A stretch of 64,000 nucleotides of DNA. Origin: Vagococcus luciliae (lineage in GTDB: Bacteria; Bacillota; Bacilli; Lactobacillales; Vagococcaceae). Made by a program: the position numbers and the translations under genes. This document shows positions 1 to 7,966 of the stretch, piece by piece. Every line of letters begins with the position of its first letter. Position 1 is the first letter of the stretch. The stretch is from contig NZ_CP102451.1 of the NCBI RefSeq assembly GCF_024637875.1, forward strand, positions 871,001-935,000, read 5' to 3'. The notes under the pieces were generated by a model, which did not search any database, was not told where the DNA came from, and worked only from the letters and a program-made list of their open reading frames with translations.

Positions 1-821
1 GAAAAGCTAAAATGGTTGCTATTCCAACAACGTCAGGTACTGGTGCGGAAGTAACACCATTTGCGGTTATTACAGATAGTGAAACACATGTTAAATACCC
101 ATTAGCAGACTATGCATTAACTCCAGACGTGGCAATCATTGACCCACAATTTGTTATGAGTGTTCCTGCTTCAGTTACAGCTGATACTGGTATGGACGTA
201 TTAACACATGCAATTGAATCATATGTTTCTGTTATGGCAAGTGATTACACGAGAGGTTTAAGCTTACAAGCTATTAAATTAGTTTTTGAAAACTTAGAAG
301 ACTCAGTTAAAAACCCTAATTTAGAAAACCGCGAAAAAATGCATAATGCTTCTACAATGGCTGGTATGGCGTTTGCTAATGCATTCTTAGGTATTTGTCA
401 CTCAATTGCTCATAAAATTGGTGGAGAATACGGTATTCCTCATGGACGTACTAATGCGATTCTTTTACCACATATTATTCGCTACAATGCAAAAGACCCT
501 TCAAAACATGCATTGTTCCCTAAATATGATTACTTTAGAGCTGACACAGATTACGCAGATATCGCGCGTTTCTTAGGACTTAAAGGCAATACAACAGAAG
601 AATTAGTCGATGCTTTAGCTAAAGCTGTTGATAACTTAGGAAAACGTGTTGGAATCGACATGAACTTATCAGCACAAGGGTTAAGCAAAAAAACATTGGA
701 TGAAACAGTTGATCGCATGGCTGAACTTGCTTACGAAGATCAATGTACAACTGCTAACCCTAAAGAACCATTAATTAGTGAATTAAAACAAATTATTATT
801 GATTCTTACGAAGGTAACTAA
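1..821 (+). CDS. adhE: Bifunctional acetaldehyde/alcohol dehydrogenase AdhE, C-terminal part (partial)
   Basis: The gene enters from the left edge: the reading frame is open from base 3, before the first ATG at 12. The visible ~273 residues match the iron-dependent alcohol dehydrogenase half of AdhE, which reduces acetaldehyde to ethanol with NADH. The SGTGAEVTPFAV stretch and the metal-binding histidine region (HAIESYVS, then GICHSIAHKIGG and IPHGRTNAIL) are all present. The long C-terminal tail after the last motif favours AdhE over a short single-domain enzyme, but the aldehyde dehydrogenase half lies outside the window. AdhE genes are commonly Rex targets and rex is at 46.2-46.8 kb, but the promoter is not visible here. 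Confidence 0.88.
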   Translation, partial: KAKMVAIPTTSGTGAEVTPFAVITDSETHVKYPLADYALTPDVAIIDPQFVMSVPASVTADTGMDVLTHAIESYVSVMASDYTRGLSLQAIKLVFENLEDSVKNPNLENREKMHNASTMAGMAFANAFLGICHSIAHKIGGEYGIPHGRTNAILLPHIIRYNAKDPSKHALFPKYDYFRADTDYADIARFLGLKGNTTEELVDALAKAVDNLGKRVGIDMNLSAQGLSKKTLDETVDRMAELAYEDQCTTANPKEPLISELKQIIIDSYEGN

Positions 822-835
822 AAAAAATCATTTTA

Positions 836-868
836 AAAAGGTCGTCCCAATGTTTGGGGCGACCTTTT
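836..868. terminator. Bidirectional terminator between adhE and a convergent gene
   Basis: A 13-bp stem (AAAAGGTCGTCCC at 836-848 with GGGGCGACCTTTT at 856-868, one G-T pair) has a 7-nt loop. It ends in T on both strands and sits between two convergent genes. Confidence 0.85.
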
Positions 869-1517
869 AATTTAATAAATCATAAGTTTTTGTTTTAGGT
901 TGATAGAGCACATTTTCTTCAGATATAGGAACAATGATAGAAGATATGCCGGGTCCAATTTTTTCTTTGAAGCCAATAGACGTAAAAGAGGCATCAATTA
1001 AAACAGCGTATTCTTTAGTAACAGCTACTTGATTGACAGGATTAAACTGAATTAAGTTACTGGAAATATCTAATCGATAGATGTCTTTATTGTCTGTAAA
1101 ATAGTAAAACACATCGTCTTTTCCAAGATATTTTAGGCTATCTTGTTCTGTTGAGACTTCTTTTTTATAAAATGGAAGATTTAATGTTTTATCTACATCG
1201 TATAATGAGGCGCGATTTGAGGAATCATTAGGTCGTGTTTGATAATGTAAAACAGCCATTTTTATTTTTCGATTAGCATTTGTTTCAAAAGAAATGAGCT
1301 TACGATAATCCTTTGTTATTAAAAAAATAGTGGAAATACATATAGTAGTAATAAGAAAAGTTAGTCCAATGATTTTATAAATTTTTTTAGAATTTGTAGT
1401 TGAAGAGATAATACCAAATAAAATAAATAGAATGATAGCTACTATAAATAAGATAACAGGTAATACAACGTTAATTAAATGTTCGGAAAGGTACCAATAA
1501 TTACCATTGACTGTCAT
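867..1517 (-). CDS. Hypothetical membrane protein with extracytoplasmic domain
   Basis: I do not recognise this 216-residue protein. It has two hydrophobic segments near the N-terminus (about residues 14-38 and 48-68), separated by a short SSTTNSKKIYK loop. A polar C-terminal region of about 145 residues follows and probably faces outside. An AGGAGGG ribosome binding site lies just upstream of the ATG at 1517. It stands alone between convergent adhE and divergent mreC. Its stop codon overlaps the shared terminator. No catalytic motif is visible. Confidence 0.6.
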   Translation of the reverse strand: MTVNGNYWYLSEHLINVVLPVILFIVAIILFILFGIISSTTNSKKIYKIIGLTFLITTICISTIFLITKDYRKLISFETNANRKIKMAVLHYQTRPNDSSNRASLYDVDKTLNLPFYKKEVSTEQDSLKYLGKDDVFYYFTDNKDIYRLDISSNLIQFNPVNQVAVTKEYAVLIDASFTSIGFKEKIGPGISSIIVPISEENVLYQPKTKTYDLLN

Positions 1518-1692
1518 AATATACCCTCCTGATGAGTTGATAATCTTATTATAGTCTAAAGAGTCTGAAATAGTAAATTAGTTTATTAAAATTTTAAAAA
1601 CAAATAGGTAGTTATGTGGTTTATATTGAAGAATAATGGTAAAATCAAGGATGTATGTTTTTTTAGATTATAAGATATTACGGGGTGAAATA

Positions 1693-2562
1693 GTGAAAAA
1701 AAATAATTCGAGTCGAAATATTATTATAGCCATTACTGTTGTGATTGTTATTATTTTATTAGTGACATTTAGTGCAATGCAGCGAGATGATAATAAAAAA
1801 AGTTTGCCAGGGCAATCTCAAATGAATAATGTGATTTCAAAAGTAGATTATGTCGTGAAAGCTCCCTTTAGAATGCTTGAAAGCGGAGTGAAAAGTATAA
1901 ATAATTTATTTAATACCTATACAGAAAATGAAGAGCTAAAAAAACAAATTGATAAAAGTGTTTCTTTAGAAGCAGAATTGGAAAGTCAAAAAGCTGAGAC
2001 AAGAAAATTAAAAGAACAACTAAAATTGAATGATACATTAACCGATTATAATGTGATTAACGCTAGTGTTATTAATCGTTCACCAGATAGTTGGCAAGAT
2101 GTTTTGATTATTGATAAAGGAACAAAAGATGGTATAGAAGTGAATATGGCTGTTATGGGTGATAAAGGATTAATTGGTCGAGTGATTATTGCTGAATCGG
2201 GTAGTTCAAAGGTAGAATTATTAACGACTCAAAATCAAAATACCAATCATTTTCCTGTAATGATTCAGACGAAAGATGATAAATCTGCATATGGATTAAT
2301 GGAAGGTTATAACAGTAAGACACATACTTTAGTCGTCTCCCAATTAACGAGTGTGGATAACATTAAAAAAGGAGATTTGGTTTCAACATCAGGTTTGGGA
2401 AATAATTCTCCAGAAGGGTTAGTTGTTGGGGAAGTAAAAGAAGTGAAAAAAAATAAAACAGGGTTAAATGCAGAAGTATTGGTGACTCCTGTTGCTGATA
2501 TGTATGACGTTTCAAGCGTAACAGTTATTAAACGCCTCGCTGGAAATCAAGGGGTGGAGTAA
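1693..2562 (+). CDS. mreC: Rod shape-determining protein MreC
   Basis: MreC is a bitopic membrane protein that scaffolds peptidoglycan synthesis with MreD and the PBP/RodA machinery. The sequence shows one N-terminal membrane helix (IIIAITVVIVIILLVTF), a coiled coil (ENEELKKQ onward) and the beta-rich C-terminal domain with VINRSPDSWQD and GDKGLIGRV, typical of the family. A frame-continuous ATG exists at 1636, but the GTG at 1693 has the better Shine-Dalgarno (GGGGTGA at 1682) and puts the helix close to the N-terminus, as usual. That gives 289 residues. The stop overlaps the mreD start by one base. Confidence 0.9.
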   Translation: MKKNNSSRNIIIAITVVIVIILLVTFSAMQRDDNKKSLPGQSQMNNVISKVDYVVKAPFRMLESGVKSINNLFNTYTENEELKKQIDKSVSLEAELESQKAETRKLKEQLKLNDTLTDYNVINASVINRSPDSWQDVLIIDKGTKDGIEVNMAVMGDKGLIGRVIIAESGSSKVELLTTQNQNTNHFPVMIQTKDDKSAYGLMEGYNSKTHTLVVSQLTSVDNIKKGDLVSTSGLGNNSPEGLVVGEVKEVKKNKTGLNAEVLVTPVADMYDVSSVTVIKRLAGNQGVE

Positions 2563-3080
2563 TGGAAAAAAATTCATACTACTCATACTATTTACCCGTT
2601 TTATTGTTTGTTGCAATGTTAGTTGATGGTCATGTAAGCAGTGCAATGATGGGGATGTTATCTATTCCTATGACATTTACAAGTCATTTAGTTTTGTTAA
2701 TTTTAATGTTTTCGACGTTTAAAGTAAATCAAACTTATTTAATGATTTGTGCAACAGCTATTGGATTGTTATATGATTCTTATTTTTATAATGTTTTGGG
2801 GATTAATTTAATACTGTTACCTATCCTTGTTTTTTTTATGTATAGACTTTTTGAATATGTCGAACCAAATACTCTGACACTTATATTAAGTTTTATTGTG
2901 TTTGTCACACTTATGTCCATAGGAAGAGCGGTTTTACTTAGTATTTTCAAATTAACTAATGCTAACTTTTTAGACTTTTTCACGCGAAACCTAGCTCCAT
3001 CTTTATTAATCAATGTATTATATATATGTCTGTTAGTTATACCACTATCAAAGGTATATGGAGTTTACAAGAAAAAGTGA
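2562..3080 (+). CDS. mreD: Rod shape-determining protein MreD
   Basis: This 172-residue, highly hydrophobic protein with five to six predicted membrane helices directly follows mreC with a TAATG stop/start overlap, so the two are translationally coupled. Length, position and the YDSYFYNVLGINLILLP region fit MreD, the integral membrane partner of MreC in the elongation complex. It is followed by a separate secreted hydrolase gene, an order also known from enterococci. Confidence 0.88.
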   Translation: MEKNSYYSYYLPVLLFVAMLVDGHVSSAMMGMLSIPMTFTSHLVLLILMFSTFKVNQTYLMICATAIGLLYDSYFYNVLGINLILLPILVFFMYRLFEYVEPNTLTLILSFIVFVTLMSIGRAVLLSIFKLTNANFLDFFTRNLAPSLLINVLYICLLVIPLSKVYGVYKKK

Positions 3081-3237
3081 TTATTTGAAATGTTTTTGTA
3101 ACATTCCTATCATCAAAGTGACATGTATCTATGTTAGAATTTGATTGTTGTTAAAGTTAACGTAAATTTAAAAAAATGAATAAAAATTTAATCAAATAAA
3201 AATAAATGTGAAATGAAAAAATGGAGGATGGCTAGCT

Positions 3238-4629
3238 TTGAAAAAGAAAGTATTATCGACGATTTTATTAAGTAGTATATTATTAAGTACCGTGGGTGCT
3301 CCAGCGTTAGCTACTGCAGCTAACACAGACTCAAAAGTAGAAGAACAAAATAAAAAAATTAAGGAGTTAGCCTCTAAAGAAGAAGAAGCAACTACTCAAT
3401 TATCAAGTATAAAAGAAAATATTTCATCTATTAAAGAAGAAGCATCAGCTTTACAATCAAAACAAGCTAAATTAACAAAAGAAATTTCTAGTCTAAATGG
3501 AGAAGTAAAAGATTTAGAAGCACGTATTGCAAAACGTGATGCATCAATCAAAGAACAAGCTAGATCGGTTCAAGTAGAATCAAACAGTTCAAACGTTGTT
3601 GATTTAGTTTTAAACGCTGATTCTGTTTCAGATGCTTTGACAAAAGTTATGGCGGCTAATCGTTTAGTAGGTGCTAATAATGATATGATGAAACAACAAA
3701 AAGAAGATAAAGAAGCAGTAGAAGCGAAAAAAGCATCTGCGGAAGAAAAAGCAAAAGAAGTACAGAAAACAGCTGTTACTTTAGAAGCAAAAAAAGGTGA
3801 ATTAGAAGATCAAGAGTTAGCACAACAAGCAACTGTTAGCCAAATTTCTGCTGAAAAAGCGACAGAGGAAAATAAAAAAGAACAGTATTTAGCTGAACAA
3901 AAAGCCGCAGAAGAAAAACGTGAAGAGCAACGCAAAGCTGTAGAAGCAGCAGCTCAAGCAGCGAAAGAACAAGCTAAAACTGTCAAAAGTGAAAAAGTAG
4001 ACACCGCTAAAACTAATAGCGACAGTAATAATGCTGCTAATAGTAATAATACTGATAATACTTCTAATGAAATTACTAATAATACGACAGATAATTCTGG
4101 AAAAATCGATAAACAAGTGACTGTTGTGACACCAAACGATATCAATGAAAATAAACCTGCTCAAACACAACCAGAAGTAGAAGAAACAAATACAACAGAG
4201 ACAAACACAACAGAGACAAGTACGCCTGTTGCGACAACACCAGCGCCATCACAAACTTCTACAGCACCAGCTGCAAATGGTAATGCTGTTGTGTCTGAAG
4301 CATATAAACATATTGGAAAACCATATGTTTGGGGAGCAAAAGGACCTAGTTCATTTGACTGTTCAGGATTTACATCTTATGTATTCCGTCAAGCTTCAGG
4401 AAAAGAAATTGGTGGATGGACTGTCCCACAAGAAAGTGCTGGAACACAAATTTCGTTAGGTGAATTACAACCAGGAGATTTGGTATTCTGGGGTTCTAGA
4501 GGTGCGACGTACCATGTAGGTATCTATGTTGGTGGAGGTCAATACATTCATGCTCCGCAACCAGGAGAATCAGTTAAAGTGACAAGTATGTCATATTATT
4601 CACCAGATTTTGGTGTAAGAGTTAACTAA
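3238..4629 (+). CDS. sagA: Secreted NlpC/P60 peptidoglycan hydrolase (SagA/P54-like)
   Basis: The protein has a signal peptide (residues 1-28, cleavage near ALA-TAA), a long charged coiled coil (about 30-245), a Thr/Asn/Pro-rich linker (about 250-345) and a C-terminal NlpC/P60 domain (about 350-463). The catalytic residues are Cys375 (SFDCSG), His426 (YHVG) and probably His438 (YIHAP). The family cleaves D-iGlu-Lys/DAP bonds in peptidoglycan stems. The TTG start at 3238 has GGAGG ten bases upstream. The architecture and the mreCD neighbourhood match enterococcal SagA. The symbol is by homology; a PcsB-like role in cell separation is also possible. Confidence 0.85.
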   Translation: MKKKVLSTILLSSILLSTVGAPALATAANTDSKVEEQNKKIKELASKEEEATTQLSSIKENISSIKEEASALQSKQAKLTKEISSLNGEVKDLEARIAKRDASIKEQARSVQVESNSSNVVDLVLNADSVSDALTKVMAANRLVGANNDMMKQQKEDKEAVEAKKASAEEKAKEVQKTAVTLEAKKGELEDQELAQQATVSQISAEKATEENKKEQYLAEQKAAEEKREEQRKAVEAAAQAAKEQAKTVKSEKVDTAKTNSDSNNAANSNNTDNTSNEITNNTTDNSGKIDKQVTVVTPNDINENKPAQTQPEVEETNTTETNTTETSTPVATTPAPSQTSTAPAANGNAVVSEAYKHIGKPYVWGAKGPSSFDCSGFTSYVFRQASGKEIGGWTVPQESAGTQISLGELQPGDLVFWGSRGATYHVGIYVGGGQYIHAPQPGESVKVTSMSYYSPDFGVRVN

Positions 4630-4646
4630 TTTAAACGATTATTATT

Positions 4647-4687
4647 AAAAAGATGATTTCAAGTGTTGCTTGAAATCATCTTTTTTT
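4647..4687 (+). terminator. Rho-independent terminator of the NlpC/P60 gene
   Basis: A 16-bp perfect stem (AAAAGATGATTTCAAG with its complement) has a TGTTG loop and is followed by a T tract reaching 4687. The T tract runs directly into the padR promoter. Confidence 0.9.
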
Positions 4688-4688
4688 A

Positions 4689-4751
4689 TTGACAAAAACT
4701 ATATCATTATATAATATATCAGTTAACGATATATTATATAATGATATAGTT
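4689..4751 (+). promoter_or_regulatory. padR promoter inside a long perfect palindrome (probable PadR operator)
   Basis: TTGACA at 4689-4694 and TAATAT at 4712-4717 are separated by exactly 17 bp. The -10 box lies in the left arm of a perfect inverted repeat: 24-nt arms at 4697-4720 and 4728-4751 around the 7-nt spacer AGTTAAC. PadR proteins are dimeric winged-helix repressors that usually bind palindromes in their own promoters, so autorepression is the natural reading. Binding by this PadR is inferred. Confidence 0.8.
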
Positions 4752-4778
4752 GGATATGGATTAAAGGAGAGTGACAAA

Positions 4779-5114
4779 ATGGAATCTATGACAGACTCGA
4801 CGTATTTAATCTTGTTAAGTTTATTAGAGCCAAGACATGGCTATGCAATAATGAAAGGTATCAGTGAGATGACGCATGATAGTGTAACAATTGGTCCAGC
4901 AAGTATGTATACTATTTTAAAAAAATTAGAAAAAAAAGGAGATATTCGTTTAAAAGAGGATAAAGATAGAAAAAAAATCTATGTGATAACTTCTAAAGGA
5001 AAAGATGAGTTGATAAATGAGGTGGACAGACGACGTATGTTTTATGAAGCAGGACGTTCTTTGTTAATGGGAAATAAGGTGGATGTGTATGATATGGAAG
5101 AACACGAAAATTAA
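4779..5114 (+). CDS. PadR-family transcriptional regulator
   Basis: This is a 111-residue winged-helix regulator with the PadR signature STYLILLSLLEPRHGYAIMKGI, then GPASMYTILKKLEKKGDI and KIYVITSKGKDEL. The ATG at 4779 is chosen because AAAGGAG lies just before it and the length is typical. An upstream in-frame extension would run through the operator palindrome. It is the first gene of a four-gene operon with a DUF2812 protein and an ABC exporter, a common arrangement where PadR represses the exporter until a ligand, often a drug or cell-envelope stress, is sensed. The ligand is unknown. Confidence 0.9.
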   Translation: MESMTDSTYLILLSLLEPRHGYAIMKGISEMTHDSVTIGPASMYTILKKLEKKGDIRLKEDKDRKKIYVITSKGKDELINEVDRRRMFYEAGRSLLMGNKVDVYDMEEHEN

Positions 5115-5760
5115 ACTATCAAAAGGTTTAGCTTTTTACGCTGAAAAAGAGAGCATTTATTTTTCGAAAGAGGCTAGTAAGGGATGGCAATTAAAAAAAA
5201 TTAGTCCTTTAGGATTTTATGTATTTAGAAAAGCAGCAGCAGAAGAATCAACTTGGGTCATTGATTTTTATAGTGAGAAAAAAGAAGATATTCATGAGTA
5301 TATTGAGTTTTATCAAGACTCAGGTTGGTTGCTAGTCGAAAATTATCGAAATCGTTATTTTGTATTTAAATCAACTGGTAATTATGTTTTTAATTATACT
5401 GACAGACAAACTTATAAAGAACGTTTGAAAAATGAAACAGTCTGGATGTTGTTACAGTCTTTATGGGCCTTTTTTCCAAGTTTAGCTATATATCTGATAT
5501 TGTTTTATTTCAATCATTTTGATATGGGCTTGTGGTTCAAAGCAATCATTAGTGGCATATTATTTTTGGGGATTATTTTTCCAGTGATATTGGGTGTTTT
5601 ATTATTATATTTCAAAATGATGTATCGTAAACGGCCAGAATTGTATAACAATCCTAAAGCAATAGATAAAAGCCAAAAATTTGGAAGAGATATGGTTATT
5701 ACGATGATTATTGGAGCTCTTTTCGGATTTATTAGTAGTATATTATTTTTTAATCAATAG
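5089..5760 (+). CDS. DUF2812 domain membrane protein
   Basis: The first half (MIWKNTKIKLSKGLAFYAEKE... with LKKISPLGFYVFRK and YQDSGWLLV) has the DUF2812 pattern. The second half carries about three membrane helices (near 125-147, 153-180 and the C-terminus). The start overlaps the end of padR by 26 nt; AAGGTGG at 5076-5082 fits the ATG at 5089 (another ATG is at 5083). DUF2812 proteins commonly sit between a PadR regulator and other membrane genes. Their biochemical role is not established, so a role as accessory or sensor of the exporter is inference. Confidence 0.75.
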   Translation: MIWKNTKIKLSKGLAFYAEKESIYFSKEASKGWQLKKISPLGFYVFRKAAAEESTWVIDFYSEKKEDIHEYIEFYQDSGWLLVENYRNRYFVFKSTGNYVFNYTDRQTYKERLKNETVWMLLQSLWAFFPSLAIYLILFYFNHFDMGLWFKAIISGILFLGIIFPVILGVLLLYFKMMYRKRPELYNNPKAIDKSQKFGRDMVITMIIGALFGFISSILFFNQ

Positions 5761-5771
5761 GAGGGAAAAGA

Positions 5772-6674
5772 ATGTTAGAAGTAGAAGGATTAACAAAATA
5801 TTTTGGGGATATGGCAGCAGTAGATGATATGTCTTTTCGTATACCTGATGGCAAAATTTTAGGATTAATCGGACAAAATGGTGCGGGGAAATCAACCACC
5901 TTTCGTTTGATTTTAAACTTTTTAGATGCAGATGATGGAACGATTTTATGGAATGGAAAACCATTAAAAGAGAAAGATTATGATGTTATTGGTTATTTAC
6001 CAGAAGAAAGAGGACTTTATCCTAAAGTAACAATTGAAGACCAGTTGATTTATTTTGGTCGCTTACGTGGAAAAAAGAAAAAAGAAATTGTTCCGCTAAT
6101 TGATAAATGGATGGAAAAGTTTCAAGTAAAAGGGGAAAAAACAGATAAAGTAAAATCGTTATCTAAAGGAAATCAACAAAAGGTTCAGTTGATTGCAACA
6201 CTTATCCATGAACCCAAATTGATTATTTTGGATGAACCATTTAGTGGATTAGATCCAGTAAATGCTGAGCTTTTAAAAGAAGGTATTATCGAATTAAAAG
6301 AAAACGGTTCGTGTGTTATTTTTTCTAGTCACAATATGGAAAATGTTGAAAAAATTTGTGATCATTTAGTCATGTTACGAGATGGTGAAATGGTGCTTGA
6401 TGGCTCTGTTCAGGCCATTAGAGAATCTTTTGGTAGAACCCACTTAGAGATAGAAACACCTCTATCTAAAGAAGAATTAGAAGCTATTCCTGGGGTATTA
6501 AGAGTAGAAAATCCAAGAGAAAATTATTATCATCTAAGGTTGGAGTCTTCAGATGTAGGTCGAGAAGTATTTGAAGAAGCAATCAAGGTGACTGATTATA
6601 TTCCAATATTTAATCAACAGCCACCGACATTAGAGGAAATATTTAAATTAAAGGTTGGTGAAGAGGATGAATAA
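5772..6674 (+). CDS. ABC transporter ATP-binding protein (NatA/YhaQ type)
   Basis: This 300-residue single ABC ATPase has a Walker A motif (GQNGAGKST, residues 34-42), signature SLSKGNQQ, Walker B LIILDEPFSGLDP and the switch histidine in FSSHNM. A C-terminal extension ends in the PTLEEIFKL motif typical of ATPases paired with ABC-2 permeases. It powers the permease encoded next, whose start overlaps this stop by 8 nt. The closest functional type is the NatAB/YhaQP class of Na+ or drug exporters; the substrate cannot be read from the sequence. Confidence 0.88.
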   Translation: MLEVEGLTKYFGDMAAVDDMSFRIPDGKILGLIGQNGAGKSTTFRLILNFLDADDGTILWNGKPLKEKDYDVIGYLPEERGLYPKVTIEDQLIYFGRLRGKKKKEIVPLIDKWMEKFQVKGEKTDKVKSLSKGNQQKVQLIATLIHEPKLIILDEPFSGLDPVNAELLKEGIIELKENGSCVIFSSHNMENVEKICDHLVMLRDGEMVLDGSVQAIRESFGRTHLEIETPLSKEELEAIPGVLRVENPRENYYHLRLESSDVGREVFEEAIKVTDYIPIFNQQPPTLEEIFKLKVGEEDE

Positions 6675-7917
6675 ATTTTGGGTTGTTGCACTTGAAACGT
6701 ATAAGAAGCATGTTAAATCAGCAAGTTTTATTATGATGGTTTTAGCACCATTTTTATTAATTGGCTTTTCTTTAGGAATGGGTTACTTTGGGGATAAATT
6801 TTCAGACGTAAATGAAATAGCGATTGTCTCGGATGATAAGGCTATTAGTGAAACTTATAGAGAAATGGCTAAAGATGATTTCGATATAAACAAGAAGATA
6901 ACGACAGAATCTAAGGCAAAAAAAGCACTTGAAAACGAAGAAATTGATGGGTATCTTTCTATTTCGGTTTCTGAAAATCAATTAAAAGGACAGTATACAG
7001 GAGTAGAAACACTTGGTACAACAAATCAACAAATACTACTTGGCTTTCTAAATCAAATGCAACTAGGTATTAATTCAGGTTCATTAGGGTTAACGCAAGA
7101 GCAAGTGACGACGCTATTATCTCAAGCAACTTTATCAGAAAAACAAGTCAAAGTATCAGATGGACAGATTAAGGAAAATAAAGATAATCGGATGGCGTTA
7201 ACACTAGTGGGATTCTTTATTGTTTTAGCGATGTATATGATAGTCTTACTATATGCTTCTATTACAGCGCAAGAAGTGGCGTCTGAAAAAGGGACACGTA
7301 TTATGGAAATTATTTTGTCCAGTACAACGGCAGCAAAACATTTTTACGGGAAAATTATGGGGATTTTCCTCGTGATTTTAACGCAAGTTCTCATCTATCT
7401 GTTTTCTGGCGTGATTGCTTACTTTTTAGCAAAAGATATGGATATGGTAAAAGGATTTTTGGAAACAGTGTCAATTGATGAATTAATCAAAGGAATTTTA
7501 GGTTACAATCTCTTATATTTACTATTAGGTGTGTTAATCTATACGATTTTATCAGCTTTTACAGGCTCGTTAGTAAGCAAATCAGAAGATGCTGCAAAAG
7601 CTGTAACACCTGTGACTTATTTGATTATGATTGCCTCGTTACCAACAATGATGTTAGGCATGTCTGATCCACAAAATATGTTGATTAAAATCTTTTCATT
7701 TATACCATTTTTCTCATCATTTGCTATGCCTGTTAGAATCGCAAATGATAGTGTAACCAATACAGAGATTATTATTTCCTTAGGTATACTATTAGTTGGC
7801 ATTATTTTATTACTTAGACTTTCAGCTAAAGTATACAAATCAACTGTTTTAATTTATAGTGATAAGAGTATGATGCAAGTATTTAAAGATGCGGTAAAAG
7901 TGACAAAAACAAGATAA
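6667..7917 (+). CDS. ABC-2 type permease (NatB/YhaP type)
   Basis: This 416-residue membrane protein has one N-terminal helix (SASFIMMVLAPFLLIGF), an extracytoplasmic domain of about 130 residues, then a cluster of about five helices from residue ~177. The conserved YASITAQEVASEKGTRIMEIILSST segment is typical of NatB-like exporters. The ATG at 6667 is preferred over a TTG at 6655 because GGTGA sits at the right distance. It is the last gene of the padR operon and is followed by a strong terminator. Confidence 0.87.
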   Translation: MNKFWVVALETYKKHVKSASFIMMVLAPFLLIGFSLGMGYFGDKFSDVNEIAIVSDDKAISETYREMAKDDFDINKKITTESKAKKALENEEIDGYLSISVSENQLKGQYTGVETLGTTNQQILLGFLNQMQLGINSGSLGLTQEQVTTLLSQATLSEKQVKVSDGQIKENKDNRMALTLVGFFIVLAMYMIVLLYASITAQEVASEKGTRIMEIILSSTTAAKHFYGKIMGIFLVILTQVLIYLFSGVIAYFLAKDMDMVKGFLETVSIDELIKGILGYNLLYLLLGVLIYTILSAFTGSLVSKSEDAAKAVTPVTYLIMIASLPTMMLGMSDPQNMLIKIFSFIPFFSSFAMPVRIANDSVTNTEIIISLGILLVGIILLLRLSAKVYKSTVLIYSDKSMMQVFKDAVKVTKTR

Positions 7918-7920
7918 AAG

Positions 7921-7951
7921 AAACGCTTGGAAAATTTTTCCAAGCGTTTTT
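7921..7951. terminator. Terminator shared by the ABC operon and, before IS insertion, the murP operon
   Basis: The arms AACGCTTGGAAAA and TTTTTCCAAGCGTT form a stem with A-rich and T-rich flanks, usable on both strands. The ISL3 element at 7967 now separates it from the murP operon that originally converged on it. Confidence 0.85.
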
Positions 7952-7958
7952 CGTTATG

Positions 7959-7966
7959 TCATTTTT
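7959..7966. repeat. 8-bp target-site duplication, left copy (TCATTTTT)
   Basis: TCATTTTT directly precedes the IS end and is repeated at 9456-9463 after the other end, so it marks a simple transposition event. Eight-bp duplications are characteristic of the ISL3 family. Confidence 0.95.

Noticed and set aside
3100-3165. Possible WalR box (TGTWA-N5-TGTWA) upstream of the NlpC/P60 gene
   Set aside because: TGTAAC and TGTTAA occur but not with a second half-site at the right spacing, so I cannot support it.
3889-4459. Antisense and out-of-frame reading frames in the linker of the NlpC/P60 gene
   Set aside because: They derive from repetitive Ala/Thr/Asn codons and have no independent signals.
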